From Mesorhizobium wenxiniae (lineage in GTDB: Bacteria > Pseudomonadota > Alphaproteobacteria > Rhizobiales > Rhizobiaceae): a DNA stretch of 64,000 nt. Every line of letters starts with the position of its first letter. Position 1 is the first letter of the stretch. The stretch is from the NCBI RefSeq assembly GCF_002284535.1, contig NZ_NPKH01000039.1, positions 310,001 to 374,000 of the forward strand, in the 5' to 3' direction. A program made the translations under genes and the position numbers. Below the pieces are notes generated by a model, which had not been told where the DNA came from, did no database searches, and was given only the letters and a program-made list of their open reading frames with translations. Of this stretch, positions 46,700 through 54,203 are shown piece by piece.

Positions 46700-47382
46700 C
46701 CCACCCACTTCTCGTAGTCGGACACGAGCAGGTGCAGCGGCGCGACGTCCTCGTCGATGTCTGCGAAGCGGCCGATCGGCTCGCGGAAGACATTGTCGGT
46801 GAGATCGTCATTGACGGTCGAAACCTCCCCGATCAGCACGTCCTTGCCTTCGGCCCAGAAGGCGTGCCAGACACCCGGAAGAAGCGTGACGCTCTGGCCC
46901 GGGTCGAGCTTCAGCAACCCGCCCGCAGGCAGCCTGTGGATGGTTCCGTCGACAGGCACCGATACCTCGGCCTTCGGATCAATGCCGCCATCGCGATCGT
47001 GCATGAACAGTTCCAGCACAAGCTTGCCGCCGCCACGATTGATGATGTCCTCGGCCTTGATGTTGTGGCGGTGCATCGGCGACAGCTGATCCTTGCGCGA
47101 GATCATGATCTTCTCGGCATAGAGCATGCCCATGCCCTTCTTCATGTCCTCGTAGCGACCGTTGCGGACAGTAAACAGGAAGAGGCCGAGATCGCTGAAC
47201 TTGCCCTGGCCGTAATCGGTGATGTCCCAGCCAAGCCGGGACGAGAAGATGGCCGACGAATCCTGCCGGCGCGCCTTCATCTCTTCGGGTGACCAATAGG
47301 CGAAGGGCGGCATTATGTAGCCGAACGAGCGAATGAAGGTGTCGGCGTCGCGGATGATGTCGTTGATAGCGGAGCGTTTCAT
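46696..47382 (-). CDS. D-lyxose/D-mannose isomerase-type cupin
   Basis: 228-residue cupin-fold sugar isomerase of the D-lyxose ketol-isomerase family (E. coli YdaE-like type). Sequence marks are YIMPPFAYWSPEEMKARRQD near the N-terminus, and the metal-binding LSPMHRHNIKAEDIINRGGG (His-x-His...Glu) with KLVLELFMHDR; the cupin second half ends PGVWHAFWAEG with a further His ligand. The usual length is about 227 residues, as here. ATG at 47382 (MKRSAINDIIRDADTF) has GGAAGG upstream. It is divergent from the D-amino acid enzyme gene at 47533, with 150 bases of shared promoter region. Confidence 0.85.
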   Translation of the reverse strand: MKRSAINDIIRDADTFIRSFGYIMPPFAYWSPEEMKARRQDSSAIFSSRLGWDITDYGQGKFSDLGLFLFTVRNGRYEDMKKGMGMLYAEKIMISRKDQLSPMHRHNIKAEDIINRGGGKLVLELFMHDRDGGIDPKAEVSVPVDGTIHRLPAGGLLKLDPGQSVTLLPGVWHAFWAEGKDVLIGEVSTVNDDLTDNVFREPIGRFADIDEDVAPLHLLVSDYEKWVG

Positions 47383-47532
47383 GATCGTGGTTCCTTCCAG
47401 TCGGCCTAGGCGATCTCCAAACCGAATAGCCGAACGCCGATCCGGTGTCGACGTAAACTGCATGAGCTGGCCTCATGACATCCGGTTCGATCGAGGTCAT
47501 AACGGCAACCAGTTTCCTGATGGTGGCATTCC

Positions 47533-48591
47533 ATGCTGAGTATAGAAGATCTCGATACGCCGGCGATCCTGATCGATGTCGACCGCGCCGAAGCCAACAT
47601 CGCGCGGGCGCAGGCCCATGCCGACCGCCATGGTCTGAAGCTCAGGCCGCACATCAAGACCCACAAACTGCCTTACTGGGCAAAGAAGCAGATCGCAGCG
47701 GGTGCGGTCGGCATCACCTGCCAGAAGATCGGTGAAGCCGAGGTGATGGCCGATTCCGGCCTCACCGATATTTTTCTCCCTTATAACATTCTGGGCAAGG
47801 CCAAGCTGGAGCGCCTCCAGGCGCTGCACGGTCGTGTGACGCTGTCGGTGACATCAGACAGCTTGGAAACACTTGCGGGTCTCGCCGCCACCTTCACCGA
47901 TCCAGGCCAGCCGCTACAGGTGCTGGTGGAATGCGACACCGGCATGGGCCGCTGCGGCGTCCAGTCGGCCAGCGAGGCGGTCGCATTGGCCAGAGAGATC
48001 GACAAGGCCAAGGGGCTCGCCTTCGGCGGGCTGATGACCTATCCGGCGGCAGGCCGCGCTGCCGAGGCCGAGACGTGGCTCGCCGGCGCGCGCCAGGCGC
48101 TCGCCGCATCCGGCTTTGGCTGCGAACGCATCTCCAGCGGCGGCACGCCGGATATGTGGCGCTCAAGCGAGGCTTCCGTCGTTACCGAGTACCGCCCCGG
48201 CACCTACATCTATCTCGACCGCTACCAGGTCGCCAAAGGCGTCGGCAGTCTCGACGACTGCGCGCTGACGGTGCTGGCGACGGTGGTCAGCCATCCGACG
48301 CCGACACGGGCCATCCTCGATGCCGGCAGCAAGGCCTTGTCCAGCGATACGCTGGGGCTGCCTGATTTCGGCGAATTGCTGGGTATTCCGGGCGCTACCG
48401 TCACCGGCCTCAGCGAAGAGCACGGCAACGTCACGCTTTCCGGGAACGCCAGGCTGCGTATCGGCGATCGCGTGCGAATCGTGCCCGACCATTGCTGCGT
48501 CGTCACCAATCTGTTCGACGAGGTCCACCTGATCGCCGGAGAACGGGTGCTGGAGACGCTGCCGGTGGCGGCGCGTGGCCGCATGGGATGA
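47533..48591 (+). CDS. D-threonine aldolase / D-serine dehydratase-type PLP enzyme
   Basis: 352-residue fold-type III PLP enzyme. The N-terminal barrel has LDTPAILIDVDRAEANIARA and the PLP lysine region KLRPHIKTHKLPYWAKKQIA. Further barrel strands are CQKIGEAEVMADSGLTDIFL, VLVECDTGMGRCGVQSASEA and RISSGGTPDMW (phosphate loop). The C-terminal domain ends with VPDHCCVVTNLFDEVHLIAG. The H-x-C pair resembles the zinc site of D-serine dehydratase, while classical D-threonine aldolase has H-x-D, so the name is uncertain. It may work on beta-hydroxy D-amino acids. No regulator is next to it. Confidence 0.82.
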   Translation: MLSIEDLDTPAILIDVDRAEANIARAQAHADRHGLKLRPHIKTHKLPYWAKKQIAAGAVGITCQKIGEAEVMADSGLTDIFLPYNILGKAKLERLQALHGRVTLSVTSDSLETLAGLAATFTDPGQPLQVLVECDTGMGRCGVQSASEAVALAREIDKAKGLAFGGLMTYPAAGRAAEAETWLAGARQALAASGFGCERISSGGTPDMWRSSEASVVTEYRPGTYIYLDRYQVAKGVGSLDDCALTVLATVVSHPTPTRAILDAGSKALSSDTLGLPDFGELLGIPGATVTGLSEEHGNVTLSGNARLRIGDRVRIVPDHCCVVTNLFDEVHLIAGERVLETLPVAARGRMG

Positions 48592-48624
48592 GCTCGACGT
48601 CGTTCGGACCGAACGACCATTTGA

Positions 48625-50256
48625 TCAAAGTTGGACAAGCGGACCCAGTGCAGCCTTCAATGGATCGAGGGCATCGCCGTACAGTTTCCAGCGCTCTACA
48701 GAGGACGAATAGATCGGCTGGCGCACCTGCCAGCGGCTTGGCGTTCGTACCGTGCGCTCGGTTTCGTGGAAATGCAGACAAGCATCGTCCCATTCCATGC
48801 CGAGAAATCCGATCAATCCACGGGCGCGGGTTTCGAAATCGGCCACGGTTTCTTCGTAAGGCATGTCGTGGATGGCCAGCGGAACGACCTTGGCCCAGTG
48901 GCGCATCAAGCGATCATATTGCCGGTAATACTGCCCAAGCTTGGCCAGATCGGCATTGTAGCCGTGGGCATCGGAAAAATTATGCATGAAACAGGACGTG
49001 CAATTGTCCATCGGGTCACGCCGGCAGTGGACGATGCGGGCATTTGGCAAAATGAGACCGATGAAAGCCAGCAGCTCGAAATTATGCGGCATCTTGTCGA
49101 CGACACGCGCCGCCTTGCCGTTGCGCTTGTTGAGATGGCCGAGATATTTCGAGCCAAGCTCCTTCGCCTTCGTCGGTGTGAGCGAAACCATGGCCTTGGC
49201 GAAAATCGCCGGATCAGGCTGGTCGAATCCAAGTTCGCCGGCCAATGAACGGATCGTCGCCAGCTCGCCGGCGCCGTAAATATCGTGATGGCTGGCGCAT
49301 ATCTGCTCGGTCAGCGTCGTTCCTGAACGGGGCATACCGACGATGAAGACCGGACGTTCGGACGGATTGCCGAACTTTGGCCGCGCTTCGAAAAAGCCGG
49401 CGTCGAAAGTCTCGATGAAGCTGTCATAGAGCCGCGTGTGCAGGGCAATGTCGAAATCATTGCCGGAGATTGCCTTGGCCCTGGCGAAATGGCGGATGGC
49501 CAGGCCATACTCGTGCTGGTCGTTGAGGATTTTTCCGGCGGCGTGATGCAGGATAACCCGCTCGCGATCGGTGGTCATCGGCAGTTCGAGGCGGGCCTGC
49601 ACCAAAGCCAGAGCTGGATCGCCCTTGACGGCCCGACGCGCGAGCACCAGCCCGGACAGCGCCTCGACATTTGCCTTGTCGATGGCGATGGCACGGCCAA
49701 AGCATTCGACCGCCTCGGCTTGTCGGCCCATGTCGGTGAGCAGGTCGCCCATACCGATAAGCGCCGTCAGCGAATGGCTGTTGACCGCCAGCGCACGGCG
49801 ATAGAAACCCTCGGCGACATCGCCTTCGAGTTGGCTCCGGTAGGATTTGCCGAGATTGCACAATGCCTCGACAAGCCGGCCGTCGAGCTCGATCGCTTTT
49901 CTTAGCTGTTTGCGCGCCAGCTCGATGTTGCCGATCAGGTTGTAGGCGTTGCCGAGATTGTTGCGGAAAATGGCGTTGCCCGGTTCGAGCTTCACCGCAC
50001 GCTTCATGAAGTCGATGGCCGTCTCATTTTGCTGGGCCTCGATCGCCAGGGTGCCCATCAAATTGAGCGCCATGGCATTTTTGGGCTGACGTCGAAGCAC
50101 GGTTTGATAGCAGAACTCGGCTTCGCGAAAGCGCTTGCGGCGCTGCAGGTCGATGCCGCGCTGCAATGTCTCCGGCGCCGGCTCGCCAGCGCTCGGCAGT
50201 AAATCCTGGACCATGGCCGGCACGCCGAAGGGTTGCCGGCGCGGCAGATGCGGCAT
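48625..50256 (-). CDS. TPR-sulfotransferase fusion protein
   Basis: 543 residues in two parts. Residues about 30-260 form tetratricopeptide repeats (NAMALNLMGTLAIEAQQNET, AIDFMKRAVKLEPGNAIFRN, and NLGNAYNLIGNIELARKQLR). The rest is a sulfotransferase domain with the PAPS-binding loop PVFIVGMPRSGTTLTEQICA near residue 305, then DKMPHNFELLAFIGLILPNA with RIVHCRRDPMDNCTSCFMHN (3'-phosphate motif), and YSSSVERWKLYGD near the end. Such fusions are frequent in alpha- and cyanobacteria; the substrate may be a peptide or polysaccharide. A start at residue 15 (MVQDLLPSAGEPAPE) is also possible. It is convergent with the D-amino acid enzyme gene. Confidence 0.88.
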   Translation of the reverse strand: MPHLPRRQPFGVPAMVQDLLPSAGEPAPETLQRGIDLQRRKRFREAEFCYQTVLRRQPKNAMALNLMGTLAIEAQQNETAIDFMKRAVKLEPGNAIFRNNLGNAYNLIGNIELARKQLRKAIELDGRLVEALCNLGKSYRSQLEGDVAEGFYRRALAVNSHSLTALIGMGDLLTDMGRQAEAVECFGRAIAIDKANVEALSGLVLARRAVKGDPALALVQARLELPMTTDRERVILHHAAGKILNDQHEYGLAIRHFARAKAISGNDFDIALHTRLYDSFIETFDAGFFEARPKFGNPSERPVFIVGMPRSGTTLTEQICASHHDIYGAGELATIRSLAGELGFDQPDPAIFAKAMVSLTPTKAKELGSKYLGHLNKRNGKAARVVDKMPHNFELLAFIGLILPNARIVHCRRDPMDNCTSCFMHNFSDAHGYNADLAKLGQYYRQYDRLMRHWAKVVPLAIHDMPYEETVADFETRARGLIGFLGMEWDDACLHFHETERTVRTPSRWQVRQPIYSSSVERWKLYGDALDPLKAALGPLVQL

Positions 50257-50318
50257 CCTTCACCCCCAATCGCTGCGTGCGACCGCAGTCAGCCTGAACC
50301 AACAGGAATTCGAAGCAA

Positions 50319-50999
50319 TCAGAATTTGAATGTAACGCCAAGCTGCAGATTGTGGGAATTCAACTTGCCGTTCGAGAATACAGCATCGCCTTCGCGGGAG
50401 GAATCGAAGTCGACGCCTGAAACGGCCTTGAACCTGTAGCCGAAATCGAGGTCGATATTCTGCGCCAGCGCGTAGGTGACGCCGGCTCCCAACTGGCCGG
50501 CGAAACCCCACCCACCACGCCCGTATCCGTACAAGTGACCACCCCAAGTTGTGTCGGCGGTCACATGGGCGGCGCCGATGCCGCCGCCGACGTAGAGCTT
50601 GGCATCTCCAAAATGAGCAACGTCGGCCCAGACATTGGCGAGCAGATAGGTAGCGGACAAATCGCCGTCAGCCGGAAACCAGGCACTCACACCCTCCTGA
50701 TACGAATTCGCCTTGTAGCGGGCATAGGACAGTTCGCCTTCGACCCGAAACACATCGTTGATCCGCCTACCGACGACGCCGCCGATCACGAAGCCGGTGT
50801 CGAACTCCATCGAAAAGTCGTTGTTGTAGTAATCGGCATGTGTTTTCACGCGATTCGGGAAGCTGGCGCCACCAAACAGTGTGACATACCAGAGATCCTG
50901 GGCCGCCGGAATTTCGACCGCCGCTTCGGCGGCATTGGCCGAATTCCAGCCAAGCATCAGGGCCATTGCGGACACGCCAGCCAGCAAGCGCATTCTCAT
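50319..50999 (-). CDS. Outer-membrane beta-barrel protein (Omp25/opacity-like)
   Basis: 226-residue secreted protein with signal peptide MRMRLLAGVSAMALMLGWNS ANAAEA and a mature barrel-like sequence. Alternating strands include LWYVTLFGGASFPNRVKTHA, DVFRVEGELSYARYKANSYQ, ANVWADVAHFGDAKLYVGGG and GWGFAGQLGAGVTYALAQNI. The protein ends with the aromatic LQLGVTFKF, the usual barrel signal for the BAM machine. The ATG at 50999 (after an in-frame start at 51014) gives the signal peptide directly. Two direct repeats and a palindrome lie upstream, pointing to regulated expression. Confidence 0.85.
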   Translation of the reverse strand: MRMRLLAGVSAMALMLGWNSANAAEAAVEIPAAQDLWYVTLFGGASFPNRVKTHADYYNNDFSMEFDTGFVIGGVVGRRINDVFRVEGELSYARYKANSYQEGVSAWFPADGDLSATYLLANVWADVAHFGDAKLYVGGGIGAAHVTADTTWGGHLYGYGRGGWGFAGQLGAGVTYALAQNIDLDFGYRFKAVSGVDFDSSREGDAVFSNGKLNSHNLQLGVTFKF

Positions 51000-51034
51000 C
51001 GGCGAATCCCCCACGACAATTAACAGGCAATATC

Positions 51035-51064
51035 ACGTCCAGTGCACGCATAACGTCCAGTGCA
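51035..51064. repeat. Tandem direct repeat in the Omp gene leader
   Basis: ACGTCCAGTGCA occurs at 51035-51046 and again at 51053-51064, an 18-base period, 36 bases upstream of the Omp start codon. Regular spacing suggests two binding sites on nearly the same DNA face or a small duplication. Confidence 0.6.
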
Positions 51065-51116
51065 TGGCTGAACTGTCAACGTGAAAACCAGGCGGGGTCG
51101 ACCTCCGGAAATCGCT

Positions 51117-51132
51117 GTTGCAACGTTGCAAC
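51117..51132. promoter_or_regulatory. Double palindrome upstream of the Omp gene
   Basis: GTTGCAACGTTGCAAC is two copies of the self-complementary octamer GTTGCAAC, about 120 bases upstream of the Omp start. It is a symmetric shape suited to a dimeric regulator. No regulator is assigned. Confidence 0.5.
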
Positions 51133-51202
51133 ATTTTTTACTTGCGCCTCATCGTGTCGGGCGCATTCGAATGAAGGACCTGACCGGTAGTCAGGGTGCC
51201 CC

Positions 51203-51964
51203 CTAGCCGGGCTTGTCTGCCTGCCTCGCCGCGACTCGGCGCATGGAGATGACGCGGCGGCGGCGAATTTCCGTGCGCATTGCCATCAGATGCAACGCGA
51301 AGAACAGCACGGTAAAGCCTAGAGCCATCACCAGCAACGGCCTCAGCATAGAGGGGTCAATGGTCGAGCCACCCATGCGGAACACCGAAGCCGGCTGATG
51401 CAGCGTGTTCCACCAGTCGACCGAGAACTTGATGATCGGGATGTTTATGAAGCCGACCAGGGTGATGATTGCGGCGGCCCAGGCGGCGCGCGCCGCATCG
51501 TCGAGTGCCCGCGTCAGCGCGATGATGCCGAGATACATCAGAAACAGCACGAACACCGAGGTCAGCCGCGCGTCCCACACCCACCAGGTGCCCCACATCG
51601 GCTTGCCCCAGATCGAGCCGGTGATCAGCGCGAGTGCTGTAAAGACGGCGCCGATGGGTGCCGCCGATTTCAGCGCGACATCGGCCAGCGGATGGCGCCA
51701 TACCAGCGTGCCCAACGCGAAAACCGCCATCAGCGTGAAACACATCATGGCCAGCCAGGCGAAGGGCACATGGATATACATGATGCGCACGGTGATGCCT
51801 TGCTGGAAATCCTCCGGCGCAGCGAAGCTCATATAGAGCCCGGCGGCCAAGATGAGTGCGGCGATGGTCGCCAGCCACGGCACCACCTTTTCGGCCAACC
51901 AGACAAACCGCGTCGGGTTGGCGAAATCCATCCAGCCGCTGAGGCGTGAAGTCAGGTCACTCAT
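51203..51964 (-). CDS. ccmC: Heme exporter permease CcmC
   Basis: Membrane protein delivering heme to CcmE in cytochrome c maturation. The 253 residues hold six membrane segments. The tryptophan-rich heme-handling motif is complete: ITGSIWGKPMWGTWWVWDAR, LTSVFVLFLMYLGII. Conserved periplasmic histidines are in MYIHVPFAWLAM and WWNTLHQPASVF. The gene is alone: no ccmA, ccmB or ccmD is adjacent. Upstream lies ndvA, separated by a hairpin, and downstream is the Omp gene on the same strand with about 200 non-coding bases between. In many rhizobia ccmABCD genes are grouped, so the separate location is unusual. Confidence 0.95.
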   Translation of the reverse strand: MSDLTSRLSGWMDFANPTRFVWLAEKVVPWLATIAALILAAGLYMSFAAPEDFQQGITVRIMYIHVPFAWLAMMCFTLMAVFALGTLVWRHPLADVALKSAAPIGAVFTALALITGSIWGKPMWGTWWVWDARLTSVFVLFLMYLGIIALTRALDDAARAAWAAAIITLVGFINIPIIKFSVDWWNTLHQPASVFRMGGSTIDPSMLRPLLVMALGFTVLFFALHLMAMRTEIRRRRVISMRRVAARQADKPG

Positions 51965-52020
51965 GCGGCCTTACATAAACCGGCGACGCTTTTGGGGCAA
52001 TCGAGTGGTGGTGTCGCAGG

Positions 52021-52063
52021 CTGCCTTCCCTTCTCCCATAGGACAGGTGAGAAGGGAAGGCAG
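52021..52063. repeat. Perfect 15-bp hairpin repeat
   Basis: CTGCCTTCCCTTCTC and GAGAAGGGAAGGCAG around a 13-base loop, between ndvA and ccmC. It is related in core (CTTCTC...GAGAAGG) to the other intergenic palindromes. There is no T-run. It follows the ndvA stop by 10 bases and may end ndvA transcription. Confidence 0.75.
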
Positions 52064-52072
52064 CTTGGCCGC

Positions 52073-53845
52073 TCAGGCGGCCTCGTCCGTGATGGTGCGG
52101 CTGAGGCGGCGGACTTCCTCGTCGTTGAGCAGGCCGCCGGCGCGCAGCAGGCTGGCGAAGCGGCCATTGCGCATCGACAATTCGACGAAGCCCCCCATTT
52201 CGACCACCTTGCCCTTGTCCATGAACACAACCAGATCGGCATCTCGAACGGTGGTCAAGCGGTGGGCGATGATGAAGGTAGTGCGGCCGCGCCGCAATTC
52301 GTCGATCGCTTCCTTGACGCGGTCTTCCGTCTCGACATCGAGCGCGCTGGTCGCTTCGTCGAGCACCAGGATGGGCGAATCCTTCAGCACGGCGCGCGCG
52401 ATCGCGATACGCTGGCGCTCGCCGCCCGAAAGCTGTCCCCCGCGTTCGCCGACGACCGTGTCGTAGCCGTTGCTCTTCGACAGGATGAAATCCTGCGCGG
52501 CAGCGGCATTGGCGGCAGCGTGGACCTCATCATAGGTCGCCTCGGCGCGCCCGACGCGGATATTGTCCTCGATCGAGCGGTTGAGCAGGCCCGCATCCTG
52601 GAACACGGTGGCGATCGAGTGGCGCAGCGACTTGCGGGTCACCGTACGGGTATCGATGCCATCGATCAGAATCCGGCCGCTGGACGGCGCAAACACGCGC
52701 TGCAAAAGATTGATGAGCGTGGTCTTGCCCGCGCCCGTCGGACCGACGACGGCGACGGTCTGGCCGGCATGGACCTCGAACGACACGTCGTTCACGCCCT
52801 GCCCCGAATTGGCGAATTCGAAGCTGACGTTTTCAAAACGCACATGACCAGTGACGTTGCCGAGGTCACGCAACCCGTCCGGCTCGGCGGCGTCGGCCGC
52901 GGAGTCCTCGAGGCGGTAAAATTCCTCGAGCTTGGCCCTGGCTTCCGAAATCTGGTTGGCGAAGGCCGACATCTGGTCGAGCCGGGCAATCAGCAGCGTT
53001 GCAAAGCCGGTAAAGGCGATGACGTCACCGATACGCAATTGGCCATGCATGACCAGATAGGAGCCGATCAACAGCACGACCATCATCGAAATGGTGGACG
53101 ACAGGCGGTGCAGGGCGTTGGCCAATGCCCACCAGTCGAGAACCGGATATTGGGCATCAAGCAGATTCTTGACATAACGCTTCAAGGCGTCGGTCTCGTG
53201 GCCGATTCGATTGTAGCTCTGCAGCACGGCGACGTTGCTGACCGAGTCGCTCACATGCGCGAACACCTGGTGAAAATGCCGCTCCACGGACGCTTGGCCT
53301 TCCCTGGTCCGACGCATCACCAGCCGCCCGATTCCGACATAGAGCGCGCCCAGCGCCAGCAGGACCATCGACATGCGAATATCCATGCTGAGCGCCGTCG
53401 GCACCAGCAGAACCAGTGCGACGACAGTGGACAAATGCTGCCTCATGAACTCGAGCCAGAGGCTGAACAGGGTCTCGACCGCGCGCAGAAGCGTATGCAG
53501 AGAATTGGAGGTGCCGCGCTGATGATGCCAAGCAAGCGGCATGGTGATCACGCGCTCGAATGACTGGCAAAGCACCTCGCTGCGTCGTGCATGGGCAAAG
53601 CGGTCAGCGCCGCGCGCCACGAGAACGAAGGCGACGACGTTGAAGACGCCTATACCGGCCCATACGGCGAGCGTCGAAAAGACCGAGCCGCCGTCCGAAA
53701 TAGCATCGATCACCCGTCCGAACATGATCGGCTCAAGGATGGCGATAATGGCCAGCGCGACATTCGCCCCGCAGATAAACGCTACGCGTTTTCTGTCGGC
53801 AGCGAGATAACCAAGCGCTCTCCAGTAGATCTGCAGAAGGGACAC
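52073..53845 (-). CDS. ndvA: Cyclic beta-1,2-glucan exporter (ABC transporter)
   Basis: 590-residue ABC exporter, membrane domain fused to an ATPase, that carries cyclic beta-1,2-glucan to the periplasm. The N-terminal half has six membrane segments starting MSLLQIYWRALGYLAADRKR. The ATPase domain has Walker A VAVVGPTGAGKTTLINLLQR (near residue 370), the signature GERGGQLSGGERQRIAIARA (near 473), Walker B SPILVLDEATSALD and the switch His in TFIIAHRLTTVRDADLV. GTG at 53845 is the start. It lies downstream of ndvB on the same strand, 358 bases away, consistent with a joint glucan pathway needed for osmotic adaptation and nodule invasion in rhizobia. Confidence 0.96.
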   Translation of the reverse strand: MSLLQIYWRALGYLAADRKRVAFICGANVALAIIAILEPIMFGRVIDAISDGGSVFSTLAVWAGIGVFNVVAFVLVARGADRFAHARRSEVLCQSFERVITMPLAWHHQRGTSNSLHTLLRAVETLFSLWLEFMRQHLSTVVALVLLVPTALSMDIRMSMVLLALGALYVGIGRLVMRRTREGQASVERHFHQVFAHVSDSVSNVAVLQSYNRIGHETDALKRYVKNLLDAQYPVLDWWALANALHRLSSTISMMVVLLIGSYLVMHGQLRIGDVIAFTGFATLLIARLDQMSAFANQISEARAKLEEFYRLEDSAADAAEPDGLRDLGNVTGHVRFENVSFEFANSGQGVNDVSFEVHAGQTVAVVGPTGAGKTTLINLLQRVFAPSSGRILIDGIDTRTVTRKSLRHSIATVFQDAGLLNRSIEDNIRVGRAEATYDEVHAAANAAAAQDFILSKSNGYDTVVGERGGQLSGGERQRIAIARAVLKDSPILVLDEATSALDVETEDRVKEAIDELRRGRTTFIIAHRLTTVRDADLVVFMDKGKVVEMGGFVELSMRNGRFASLLRAGGLLNDEEVRRLSRTITDEAA

Positions 53846-54203
53846 TTCAGCTACTCCGGCAAATTGTTATTGTGCACTGCATCATTTTCTACACGTACCC
53901 GTTGACGTGTCGCGAAACAATGCTCGTGTACCCCTTCAGTTCCCAATTCGCGAACAAAAGATGGCGACGTTGCGAAATCTGTCGTGATCACCTAACGGTT
54001 TGAGAAAAAAGGTAAAATGTCAGCCCTGCGGCAAAATCGTGGCAGGCTGCAAGCACTGCCGCAATTTTAATCAGCAACTGGTCATGTTCGAATCCCTAAA
54101 GGCTGCACTGGCTTTTGGGAAAGCTCATGCGCAATAGAATTTCTAGAGCAACCTTAAACAACGCGCATCCCCAGGACGTGCAAAAACGCCAAAATCCTTG
54201 GAA
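53846..54203. other. Region between ndvB and ndvA
   Basis: About 358 non-coding bases with the probable ndvA promoter. An inverted pair TGCGGCA and TGCCGCA around 54029-54063 could form a hairpin in the ndvA leader or end the ndvB transcript. No gene is credible here. Confidence 0.4.
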
